Positions 21,447 to 32,961 of a stretch of 64,000 nucleotides of DNA are shown piece by piece. The DNA is taken from NCBI GenBank assembly GCA_014281115.1, contig JACONQ010000009.1, positions 2,356,001 to 2,420,000 on the forward strand. Direction: 5' to 3'. Position 1 is the first letter of the stretch. Every line of letters starts with the position of its first letter. Source of the stretch: Laburnicola sp. R22_1 (Eukaryota > Ascomycota > Dothideomycetes > Pleosporales > Didymosphaeriaceae). A program made the position numbers and the translations under genes. Below the pieces are notes generated by a model. That model saw only the letters and a list, made by a program, of their open reading frames with translations, was not told where the DNA came from and made no database searches.

Positions 21447-22980
21447 CTAAATAGTGGGCACCTCAGTCCATGACTTCGTTTGTTTGTGGCTATCGAGGTG
21501 TTCTTCCTCGGCTTTCTTAAAGAGCATGTAGAGTGGGTGCGTAGGCTTGAGCCCGTTCGGAGGAGGTGCTAGTGACAGTTCGCTGTAATGAGGCTGATAG
21601 CCCTTCATTATCATGCGTTCAATGCTTGCGTCATCCAGTTTCTTCCCCTCTACTTCACGAACGTGACCTGCTTTGGTACCAGCCATGAAGGCTGCGGTCC
21701 ATAGTGCAGTGGCTTTCGCTTCACTGGGTAAGGAACTGAGTGGAGATCGGAGTCTGTCCAGGTCGTGAGAGAGGGGCAACTGGGGATCAACCAGCTTTCC
21801 TTCCTCTTCACGTAGGAGGGCTCTCTCAACAGGCTGTATTCCTCCAGGGCGAGGCAGGGCTGGATCTAGCTCCTGATCATCTCTAGCGCTGGGCAGCGAG
21901 TTGGGGCACTGCTTGTATCCATCTGAGCTCATTAGTTGCGCTAATAAGGCTGCTGGTGGTGGTGTACTTGGCGGCGTCGGGTAGGGTATGACCTTCTTCC
22001 CGCGCTCGTCGTACTGGGGTGTCCCCACTTGCTCAGAAGGAGAGTCGTCCGTCGCTTCATCCTCATAGAACCTGCTTGTAGCATCGTTCTGTTGTGATGG
22101 TGAAGGCGGTAGCTCTATCGTCCTGATCCAAGTTGCAATTTCTTCAAGGGTACTGTGCATAAGATTGTCCATAATGTGTTTCATGTCTCCGTCAAAGATG
22201 CTATCTTCGTCGAACACTACGTCGCGGGTGCTGATGACCTTGCCCATCAACGGTATCCATATCCTGAAGATGTTTGAGGAAACGTAACCCACTAAGTATC
22301 CAATCCATGCCTTTGGGTCGAGTCTTTGTAGACGTCCTTTGCCACGCTTCGTATCATCCGTCATGGCAAAGGCCTTGCAGCCATATGCTCGTAGATGGGA
22401 TTGGTTTGGTTTGCGTGGGGACGTGACTATCCCATTTTGAAAGGCGACAGCGGTAAAGAACGCTTCATAGGGCGTCTTCCAGCGATTCAAATACTTGGGT
22501 GTTCGATTGTATAGGTATACGGCGGTTCGAGTCACTTCAGGCCATACTTCCCATGGTAGATTCGCGTCAAGGCGCATTGCACGAGCTTTCTCCTTTACCA
22601 CACCCCCTGAGCGTTCAGCTCCGCCGTTTTGGGCTTAGGTATCAGGTGCTGAGGGCTCCACTGCTATACCTTGCTCGTCCCTCCACCTCTAGGCTTCGGC
22701 TGAGCGAAACGTCTCATTATTAGTCTCAATGACTTTGACCGCAATCCCAAATTGATTCTTCATAAATGTGATAAATGTTTGGAGGGTTTTAATGATTGAT
22801 CTGGCAGGTCGGTTGTCTTTGAAATAGAAATCCCATAGCATACCGGTAACTCTGCACATGATTAGCATTTGGCTCTTCTCCTTTGTGTTACTCCCTTCTT
22901 CGTAATCATGAAAGTCTAGGGCTATTCGCTCTCCTGGACCTTCTAGGATTGTTCGGGGGTTCTTCTTATCTGTCGCTTAG
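21447..22980 (-). pseudogene. Copia-1 integrase
   Basis: The 384-codon frame starting at 22601 holds the last part of the integrase core (EVTRTAVYLYNRTPKYLNRWKT), the linker and the acidic, proline-rich C-terminus. The earlier part, 22600-22980 (ALDFHDYEEG, VIETNNE), carries several TAG/TGA stops. A frameshift near 22980 separates it from the Gag-protease frame. Confidence 0.82.
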
Positions 22981-24849
22981 ACTTTGATCTTCCACATGCG
23001 TCGCACTTGACGGTAGGAATGCCAACAATCTTCACCCCTCAGAGTGATGCACGAGGTGCTCAAGTGCCTGAGGTCCTGGGTGTCCCAGTCGTTTGTGCCA
23101 CATCTCACCGCTCGCTCGTTGTCGCGGCTTGATTGTGCGTGCTTTGGTTGTTGCAAAGGTTGATTTTGGCTCAGAGACATTGTTGTACTCAACAACCCAT
23201 TGTCCGTATCGTTCTTCAAGGAGCGCAACAGCGCTATCGTCGTATCGGCGTAGTACGGTAGGGTTTGACTTGGTATCCCACCATAGGCCTTGTTGTCGGA
23301 GTACTCTAAATGAGACAAGGTTACAGTGTAGGTCTGGGCAGAAGGCCACATCTCTGAGGTGAAGGCGGCGTGTTGAGCCTGCAGTCTTCACTCTCACATA
23401 TAGTGAGCCATATGCCATGATCCATACGCGTAAGTTCCCTGCCCATAAGAAATCTCCTGGTGTGGGTGGCCGAGTGTTCGTGAATTGTCTGATATTATTT
23501 GCTACATGGCACGTTGTCCCTGAGTCGAGGATAAAGGATCGTTCAAGTGGGTACCTTGACTGTTTCGTCATAAAAGAGGCGGCGGCTATCGCAATATTAA
23601 CCTCTCCAATTTGCCTTCCATGTAGTCACTCCTCTGTGGAAGCTTCTATCGTTGGAGTCGCTGAGTGCGACTTCTTGAGAGCTGGGGTCTTCGATTGTGG
23701 CCTTTTCGCTGAGCGTATTTCCTCCTAAAGTTCAGCATTGTTGCTAATCCTTTCTTAAGCCATTCTCTTGACGCCGTCTCGGGCTCTCCAATTTGGAGGC
23801 GCTGTCTCTGGCATTGCATACCAACACTTGTTGAGATCATGTGGTCCATCACAAGCCTTACACTTCTGCGTTGTATGGTTAATTGTATCACTATCGCAAT
23901 AACTGCGCTTTTGACGTTAGTTACAACCTCTTCCGCGAGTTGGTTTAGTATCAGCATTATCATCAGCTTCTTCTCCAGCGAGGGTTGGTCCTCCAGCTGA
24001 GAAGGCTGCTCTAGACGATTTGCTCTTGGCTGGGTATAGTAGGTTGGCTTGTTTTCTAAATCGTAGGAACATGTCAGTGGCCGTCACCGTAGGATCTAGG
24101 AGGCCGTTTTCCATAAATAAGATTGTCCATCCTTGGAAATTCTTTGCTGTAGCTTTCACGAAGTCGTTCTTAATAAATTAATCGTTCAGGCAGTCGGGTA
24201 CACCAGTCGCTTTGGCTTCTGTAACCGCGTAGTCCACTTCAGTAAGCCAGGTGTCCCAATGGGCTGTTGTCCTCATTAGTTTAAAGGCTGCTTAGTATCG
24301 TTCCCTTGCTTTGTTAAGCTTGTCCTCTGATCTCACGCCTACAGTAGCGGCGAGTTTGATTATCCAGCTTCGATATAGTTGGGACAGCTTACAGCAGTTG
24401 GTGAATAGGTGTAAGGATACTGTTGTCCAAATGAAGTCAGTGACCTGAGAGAAGTGGGTTTGTTCTTGTTAATGTTTCTAATCAAGGACCTTGTATTCTT
24501 CAAAAATGGACTTGAAGTCGTCTACGTCTTCTTTGTATGAGGTCTTGCCGGCGTTCGAGAGGTCGGACAGTCGAGCCGGTACAAACGGGGGTATCACTGC
24601 GTGCTGCCCGTGATTCGCTCGGTATTGGGTTTGATGTTGGTTTATCGCCGCTGTAGCTGGTTGATAGTCGGCTATCAAGGGCCTAATTGGGGCGATAGGT
24701 TCGGCGAGTGGCTAGGCCATCTGTTTGGGGTCGATCTTCGACCAGACGTTCAACAACACACACTTCGACTCCAGTTGTGCGATCCACTTGATCCACTGGG
24801 TATGGTCCATAAGGATTACTGTGGGGTCGCGATTCGGGGTAGTTGACAT
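22981..24849 (-). pseudogene. Copia-1 Gag, protease and pre-integrase
   Basis: ATG at 24849 (MSTTPNRDP). The Gag capsid region contains a CDSDTINHTTQKCKAC zinc-knuckle-like motif near 23860. The protease is intact in sequence (SFILDSGTTCHVAN, near 23530). The pre-integrase motif is MWHKRLGHPGPQALEHL, near 23060-23110. About five TAG/TAA stops lie between 23570 and 24480, all explicable as CAG/CAA to TAG/TAA. Confidence 0.85.
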
Positions 24850-24956
24850 CTTGATGGATTTTTATCGTTCTGTGCGACGTCGCGTCGTTTCGGCTCGAGT
24901 TGTATCGGCGTTCTGGTTGTTCCGGTGTTCAAGGTAGAGGCACTGAGACTCTTAAT

Positions 24957-25183
24957 TGTCAGATATAAGGGTATTCTTAATAAATAAGATGAAAGGTGGT
25001 TTAATTTTAATAAGTGTTGAGATCGGCTCATTCTGTTGATTGTGTGTCTCCTCTCTCGAGGTTTGCTTGTGCGCTGTTTTGGTTCTTGGCTAATCCTCCA
25101 TACTATCCCTATTTGGGTAGGGGCTGTTTCATCTCTCTCCTGCCACCCACGATAGTTGTTCGGATCACCTATCCAATCTGACA
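24957..25183 (-). repeat. Copia-1 LTR (right; 5' LTR)
   Basis: 227 bp, followed by TGAGT. Just inside it the minus strand reads ATTAAGAGTCTCAGTGCC, a likely primer-binding segment. A similar segment follows the 5' LTR of Copia-2. Confidence 0.93.
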
Positions 25184-28100
25184 TGAGTAGTTCTTCTATT
25201 TAACTTTGTACTATAGGAGACCCTTGCAATTACGTATTAGTGGATTCTTTAGATTTTAATTAAGTTGTGCGACTAAAATTGCTTTAACTTTGTAGTCAGA
25301 GTTATCTTAAATATTAGGGTTGGCAATTTTAATAGAGTCTTTAGATATAGATACTTGGCTAGATAGTAGTTACTTATATAAATATAACAACTATAGGTAA
25401 AATATATTATAGATCTATATCTCTAGTAGAAGGTCTACCTTATAGGCTATGTTATTAATTAATTTAATAATTATAAATAGTCTACAGTTCTTATAGTCTA
25501 AAGATTAACTAGGTTAAGTTATATAAGCGTAATAGAAATCGACTATAACTTAGTTACTAACTTTAAACACTTTGGCGGGTTGCCTTTTATTATTAGTGTA
25601 CTTCGCTTACTTTGCCTAAACCTATTTAAGACTTTTATAGAGGTTATTATATAATTAATAAAGGCGTTCTATAAAATAGTTAGCTTAGACATAGTTAGCT
25701 TTAGTAGGTATAGTTAGTGCCTTATTAATTAGTAGCGACAGCTCTAGACCCAACTAGGGTTTGTATCCTTTAGTAGTGTAAAATAGTGTTATACCTATGC
25801 TAGTACCTATTAAAAAATTGGCAACGAATTTAGCCATAGGTAGTAGGGTGGCCTAGTTATCTTATTTGTAATTAACGAATGCTCTTAAGTATTATTTTAG
25901 GAAAGCGTTAGCGTTTTCTATCTATTTGTTAGTTTTAGAATAATGTAATATTAACAACTTAGGTTTTGTGCCAACATATTAATAGAGACATTTCTAGAAG
26001 TAAGATGTAAATTGCACTCCTTAGTCTAACACTATATCCTCTAGGTATCCTTCTTTACATTATATAAATTTAATAAAGGCTTATATAAGAGTGTTAATAT
26101 GTAAGTCTATAACTAGTATAAACTTTTTTTTTTGCTAAGTTAGTTAACTATAATAAGGATGTATTTGTACGTACGACTATTAACTATATAAGATAGAAGT
26201 TTAGTGATATAATTATTTAAGATTAATATTTAGTATTATTCTAGTATAGGTAGTAGATAAAGTAGGCCTTATTTGTCATCGCGGTAGGTCTTTGTATATT
26301 GACAGAGTAGACAAGCTTTAATATACTAGGCAACGTCGCTTATTATATTAGGCTAGAAATACCACTATGTTAATTTTGTGTAACTCTCGTGTTTTCCTCT
26401 ATATTCCCCATAGAGCGGTTTGTGTACATGGTTAATTATATAGATGCGAAGTTCTAGAATATTAGAGATATATATTTGTCTTATATATATAGTAGATTAC
26501 TATACAACTAATAATTGCTAAGCTCTAGTCTAGTGCCTCCATATATAAGATTGTATGGAATCCTCTATTAACTATCTTTTAACGCCGTTATAATTGCCAT
26601 TAAATCCTTATCTACTAGGTATGCTAAATAGATTTTATCTATTAGTTCTGCCATACTTAGTGTCTCTGCTAGTGGTTGCTTATTAGGCTCCACAGCGGGT
26701 ATGTTGTTTAATTATTTGTTAATAGGCATAGTAGGTATCTAGGGCATAGCGGGTGCGGTTCAAAGTCGCTTATTGTGGGGCACGCTAGGTGCGTTTAGCA
26801 GTTGCTTATTATAAGGCATAGTGGGTGCGTTTTAGGATTGTTTGTTACGAGTGTTAGTAGTTACTAAAGAATTATAAAGTGTTAGTAATAGGTTTATATT
26901 ATTAGGTAAACTTTTCTTTTCTAAAATACTTATTACTACACTACTAAGCGCAACTTGTTTTATAACGTTGTACCTTTTGCTATTATTATACATATTACGC
27001 GTAATAGAGATAAGACTTTGTATAAAGTATAGAGTTATAACCTAGACTAGGTAAACTATATATTACGTGCTAGCGTCCTATTTGCACGCTATATACGCGA
27101 TTCTAAGTTCTAGGTTAACCTAATATGGCTTAATAACAACTTGCTGTTAGTGTTGCCTACGCGCGTCTTTCACATCTTAAGGCAGGTTATCTAAACAACG
27201 TGTTAGGATGTTAGATTTAGTACCTTAAACTCTAGGCTGGTATGTAATTTTAAAATTAAACTTAGACAAAAACTTAGCCTATCTAGCTTAGCGATAGTTA
27301 AGTCATTTATTAGTTATAAACATCTATAATACTTAGTAGTTAGATAGAACCTTTATAGGATTATTTGTAGTAGTAAGTTTAAACTGCCACTCCTTAAAAG
27401 CTTAGATAATAGTAAGAAGTTCTTTGTTATATATTTTATAGTTGTATTCTGCAGGCGTTATCTTATATAATAAGAACGTAATAGGTTGCAATACCCCATT
27501 ATGTATTTACGAAAGTACTATAGCACACACAAAGTTAAAAGCGTTGGTTTCTAGCCATGTTTCTAGACTAGAGTTAAAGTAAGCCAGGACCTTTCTATTA
27601 GTGTCGCAAAAAGCCTTCTTTAGTTTGTTAAATATAGCTAAAGCCTTTGAGTCTAGGGCTAGTAAAAACTCTTTATGTGCACCGTCCTTTATAAGTTTAG
27701 TAAGCGGCTTAGATAGGTGTAAAAACCTAGCAATAAACCGTTAGTAAAAGTTAGCAAACCCTAGAAAGGCTTGCACGTCCTTTACGCACTAGAGTGTAGG
27801 CCAATTTGCTATAGTCTTAACTTTCTTAGAATTTATTTTAATACTGTTAGTAGTAAGTATAAGTCCTAAATACTTTACCTATTTAACGTTCTATTTACAC
27901 TTTACAGAATCTAAGTATAGACTAGTGTTATAGAGTCTAATAATTACCTTAAGTATATGTGCCTTATACTTATCTTCTTACTTGCTATATATAAGGACGT
28001 CATCTAAGTACGCTGTACAAAAGTTATTAAGATACTTATAAAGTGTCTTATTAATAAAAGTCTAAAAAGTCCCCAGAGTATTGCAGAGTCTAAAAGGCAT

Positions 28101-31100
28101 GACTACGTACTTATACAGCCCATACTGTGTTATAAATACTATTTTTTTATCGCCTTCTTTAATTTGTATAGTGTTAAAGGCGGCGACAACGTCTACTAAT
28201 AATATAATAGAGATCTTAGCCATTCTAGCGAGCGTCTCCTTAATAGAGGGAGACGCGTTTTAATTTTTTTTTATAATGTTTAATTATTAGTAGTTAACAC
28301 AAATCTAGAGACCTCCCCTAGGCTTCTTTACTACTAGTACTAGCGCTACCCATAGTAATATACTTGGGCATATAAACTCTTTGCCTAGCATTTTATTAAT
28401 ATATTTCTTAACCACTTTAGTTTTAGTACGCGTTAGCCTATAGATCTTAGGTTAAGGGATTAGAGAGCTTAGGTTTATATTAATTGCGTAGTCAACTCCC
28501 TTATAGCGTAGAGGTAGGGTGTTAGCTTTAATAGCGCTAAACACTTACTTAAACTTATTAAAGACAAATCTAGAGACTATATCGCAAAGCTTGTTATCTA
28601 ACTAAGGTACTTAGTTTAGCTTGTCTACGTACTTATTAAAGTCCTCTTTAGTTATTATAGCAGCCAAACTAGGAAAACTGTCCTTAAACGTGTTAAGGAA
28701 GACATTATTATTAAGAGAACGCTTAAGCAAGTCCTAATAATGGGGCTCCACTCAGACAACGTTATTAGAGTCTTAGGCAGCTAATTAAACAGCGGCGTAC
28801 GCACTAATTATGCATATATTACTAACTAGCAAAGTTTTGCTCGACTCGCTCTTTAATAGTTAATTATAGTATATAGTTTTAAGTTATCCTTAATATAAGT
28901 AGTTAGTTTAGTAGTAATCTAATTTAAACTCTATAGAATAGGTTTCACTAAACCGAATTAAGGGCTTATAATAGTCTATCTAATTTATACCCAGAATAAT
29001 ATTATATTTTCTAATATTAGTAATATAGTATAGCATAGTAGACGTGTGGCTACTATATTTAATAGTAAGGTTCACAGCTTCTGTAAGTTTTCTAACCTTG
29101 CCGCTATCTACTAATACTAATTGTATAAGTTTATTAGTCTTAATTATCTTATAGCTGTGTTACTTTACCTAATAGCGGCTTATAAAGCACGCGCTTATCC
29201 CTATATTAATAAGTATAGAAGTCCTTTGCTATCCTTATAGTATTTGTATTTAATTTAGAAAGGTTAACTAACTTGTTATATTAAGAGGACTATTAGTTAA
29301 GGAGGTGGAGAAGACTTAGTGCCTACTAGAATAGGCTTAATTAAGTAGAATGGCGAGAGCGGCGGCGGTTTTAAATTAGTTGTAACTTAATCAAATCTAG
29401 TCTAACGTTCTCTTAGCACTACGCTAGTCTAGCTCCTATATATAGTTTTGCGTAAAAGCATCTAGTTTTCTAAGTTAATTATAAAGCCATTATTATTAAT
29501 TTTAATATTATCCTTAGTAGACTCATCTTTAGTTTCTAATTTATTAGCGTGCAACACTTATAGGGCAGTAAGCAATATAGAGATATTAGTAAATAGTATA
29601 GTAGGCTTATTATAGCAGGGTGCGTACGGGTTACGTTATTAGTAGTTAGGCTTACCACACTTAAAGCATAGTTTTAAGCATGCTAATATACGCCTCTCTT
29701 CCTTAGTCTAGCTAAACGCAACCTTATTAAGGTTTTGTTTTAATAACGTTGTTAAAGCGCAAGGCTCTACTATCTTTATTTGCGTTGTAGACGTACCTAT
29801 GGTTATAGCCTTCGCCTTTAGGGCTGTAGTATACTAGTGTTATTTATTAATATTACGAGCATCGCATAAGTATTATAATAGACTATTACTATCTTTCTTA
29901 TAGATATTTGCAGTATTAGCGATAGACTAGTTTATAAGCTTCTAGGTATAGTTAATTATTATAGCATCTAGTATAAAGATAAGGTTACGAACAGCCATAA
30001 AACAAATACGCCATACTATAAAACTCTCACTAGCCTTTTGTTTAAGGGGCTGTAAGAAATTAGCTAAATTATTTAACGCCTAAGTAATCTTATCTATAGA
30101 CGTATATCTATAGAATTTGTTTAAGGCCTCAATATACTCTATAAAGTACTAGGGCCTTATATCCTTAACTAACGCCTAAGCGTTGCCCTTAATATAATTC
30201 ATAAGGTACACAATACGCTAGTCCTCCTTATTAAAGATAATCTTATATTTGTTAATGGCTAGTACGCGCCACCTCTTATAGTTCTTATCTTCTTTACTAT
30301 TAAATTTTTCTAAGTTAGGCATCTTAGGCAGATAATGCCCACTACTAGATATATAGGTAGTAGTAGCGAAAGTAGTAGCTATAAAAGAAGCTTAAGGGAT
30401 GTAAGGTTTATAAATATTATCTTATTGCTTATTATAATTAACTTGTTTAGTAGTATCTTAGACAAATAATACGCTGCGTTTACAATAGGGAGAAAGGTTA
30501 TGTTATAACGTCTAGTCATTATAGGCGACTAGAGAGGAGTCGCAGCGTAGACCTACCCATTCTTAGGAAGATACTTACCTAGATAGATAAGAATCTCTAC
30601 GAGTATTAGTGTTTCGACCTAGGACTATGTACTTACAAAATTTAGGCTCATATTATTAAACTTTACGTACTAAGTTAATGACTTTATTCTGCTTATCCTG
30701 TTTTAATTAGTCATAGTTATAATATAGCTTCTTTAGATTATAAGTAGCTTTATTATAGTTAAACTAATAGTTGCGCAATATCTATTGTTTCGCCTTCTAT
30801 AACTAGTAATACTCGCCAGCCTTACCATTATATTTCTTAACTTTGGCCCTCGCTTAGTCCAACTCTAATTGCAAGGATTTAACCTAATATTCTTAGTTGT
30901 TAACAGCAATTAGGTGCTTACTTAGTTAGGCTTGCAACTCTCTATTTCCTTTGCGTACCTTAGCGAGTTCGCGTTTCTTAATCTTAAGTTCTTTATAGAG
31001 TTAAGGGGCGGCGTTATTGTTATTATTAGCAAGGCCTTAGGTTTTATATAGCTGCTTATATTTCTTTAACTCGCGCTAAGTTACTACGAGCTACTTAACT

Positions 31101-31690
31101 ATCTCTATTATATCTAGTATAGCAGTAGTAGACACTTCCTATAACTATAAAGCTTAGCTCTTAAGATTGTTGTCTGCGCTGCAAGTAGCGTTACAGAGGG
31201 TAATAAGGAGGGCTAGAATATTAATAACCTAGTTATGAGGTTTCTCTATTACTTACTTAAGTAATTTATTACCACTATTAACAATGTTGTTAACAATAGT
31301 ATTATACTTAATAGAAGCAAGTCTATCGTCCTTAGGGCGGTCTGTGCCTAACTAGAAGGTATAGGTAGAATTATTATTAGCGTTATTATGTTCTTATAAC
31401 TCTAGCCAGACCTTACTATTATTATTGTTTTTGGGAAAGGTAATACAGAATCGCGGGTAATTATTCTTAAGGTACGCGATTTTTAGGTAGAAGTTTATAA
31501 TATCCAAATCTATATATTTTAGTATTGTGAGTATTATATTAACTTGACTACTACTAGTCTCCAAGGTTATACAAATGGTATTACGGAATTGGCTAGGCTA
31601 TTAAACTTGTTTCTAGCCTGGGATGCTAGATACAACCTAACTCTGCATTCTATTATCGCTAGCCATAGTCTACAATTATAACTACAAAGG
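25184..31690 (-). pseudogene. Gypsy-2 gag-pol, heavily RIP-mutated
   Basis: Minus-strand order from right to left. Gag lies at about 31690-29600, including long coiled-coil and capsid segments and a FKCGKPNY zinc knuckle near 29660. Next come an aspartic-protease-like region (about 29300-28700) and RT (about 28440-27700). RT contains VVKKPRGGLQICVNYQQLN and the catalytic YLDD near 28000. RNase H is around 27700-27250. Integrase lies at about 26450-25600. Almost every domain holds several TAG or TAA codons. It is inactive, but its alignment with Ty3/Gypsy order is unambiguous. Confidence 0.82.
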
Positions 31691-32087
31691 TTAGGGTACT
31701 TATAGCAAGCTACAGCGCGAGTAGCGTACTTACTTTCGCTTGTTTGCTATCCTCTATATATTTTCTAGAGTTATTATTGCGTATGCTAGTACCTAAGATA
31801 ACTCCTCTAACTAGTGTGGCGTTTGTCTTCTAATTAGTTGTGATACATTACTATTATTAGGTCTAGACGTTTTGTCTACCCACTAGGCTTCTTATACAAA
31901 TCTAGTTCCTATCTACTAAATAGCACTCTAGTATCCTTATAACGCGTAGCAACTATTAACAGCATAAGCTCACATAAGCTAGTTAATATGTATAAGTTAT
32001 AAGGTTCTCTATTAGCTTAATACTAGCTTCTTTAAATCGCTAGGCCTAATAAGATATTATGCAGAGCGTAAGGTCGACGCAGTATAG

Positions 32088-32299
32088 TATAAAAAATTAA
32101 TAGTTAGAGTTAAGATAATAGTTAATTAAACTCTATAGGTAAGATACTATGTAGGGATCCTAGTAATTACTCACGCCTACTATATAGTGGGCGCGCGGTG
32201 GGCGCTAGGTACTAGGCCTAGTTAGGCTAGCGCCGAAGATAAAGCGTTATCTCCGGCCTGCCTTAGGGCCGCGGTGCCTCTAGGCATTAATCTATTATA
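32088..32299 (-). repeat. Gypsy-2 LTR (right; 5' LTR)
   Basis: 212 bp, TATAAAAAATTAATAG...CTATTATA, followed by GATAG. Confidence 0.88.
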
Positions 32300-32304
32300 G
32301 ATAG

Positions 32305-32726
32305 TATTCTAGACTAGATATGGCTACTACAAGTACATAGTAATGCCCTTTAGGTTAACTAATACTTCTATGGACTTTTAGAGCTATATTAATAGTGCGC
32401 TATTAGACTTACTTAATGTCTATTATATTATATACTTAGATAATATCCTTATATATTTCTAGAGTAAGGAGGAATATATTAAATACGTAAAGATAGTGCT
32501 AAATTAGCTTATCTAGTATAAGTTGTACGCTAAACTCTCTAAGTATAAGTTTTATACTTAACAGGTAGGCTATCTAGGGCTTATAGTAAGCCCGAAGGCC
32601 GTATATATAAAAGGGGACAGAGTTAAGAGTATATAGAAGTGGCTAGAGTCTAAGTTAGTATAGGATATAAGAATTTTTCTAGGCCTTGCTAATTACTACC
32701 AAAGATTTATTAAAGGGTTTTTAAGG
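32305..32726 (+). pseudogene. Gypsy-1 reverse transcriptase, second half
   Basis: Continues the RT cut at 18622: TRYGYYKYIVMPFRL, the catalytic region YYIIYLDNILIYF (second Asp of YLDD changed to Asn) and IFLGLANYYQRFIKGFL. Cut at 32726 by Copia-2. The D-to-N change alone would inactivate it. Confidence 0.8.
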
Positions 32727-32961
32727 TGTTAGATTTAATAGTATTCTGTCACTTTGAGATAATATATTAATAAGAATTAATAACTGTGATAATTAATTGT
32801 AATCGAGAAGTCTAGCTATTGCGAGAAGTTTCTATCTATGCTAAGGCCCTTGTACTATCTAGGATAGTATAGAGGCAATGCAAAACAGTAGTGCGCCAGC
32901 CTCCTTAGTGTATTTCACAGAGAGATTTTCACTAGAATGCACAGTGACTGTCTATCTGACA
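32727..32961 (-). repeat. Copia-2 LTR (left; 3' LTR)
   Basis: 235 bp with the recognisable blocks CAGTAGTGCGCCAGCCTCC and CAGTGACTGTCTATCTGACA. The same blocks, inverted, form the solo LTR at 46211. Confidence 0.88.

Larger units (their letters stand above)
19659..25183 (-). mobile_element. Copia-1: nearly complete Ty1/Copia retrotransposon inserted in Gypsy-2
   Basis: 5525 bp with 227 bp LTRs at 19659-19885 and 24957-25183 (TGTCAG...CTGACA), flanked by TGAGT at 19654-19658 and 25184-25188. Gag starts at about 24849 and pol ends at 19932 on the minus strand. A purine-rich GCTGAGGGTG next to the 3' LTR fits a polypurine tract. The two LTRs differ at only about two positions (both A/G), so it is much younger than its AT-rich host. 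Confidence 0.94.
18623..32299 (-). mobile_element. Gypsy-2: Ty3/Gypsy LTR retrotransposon inserted in Gypsy-1
   Basis: 212 bp direct LTRs at 18623-18834 and 32088-32299 are flanked by the 5 bp duplication GATAG (18618-18622 and 32300-32304). Removing the element restores Gypsy-1's RT across the junction. Gag-pol lies on the minus strand from about 31690 down to 25200 and is heavily RIP-mutated. Copia-1 (19659-25183) is inserted in its 3' part. Without Copia-1 the length is about 8.15 kb. Confidence 0.9.
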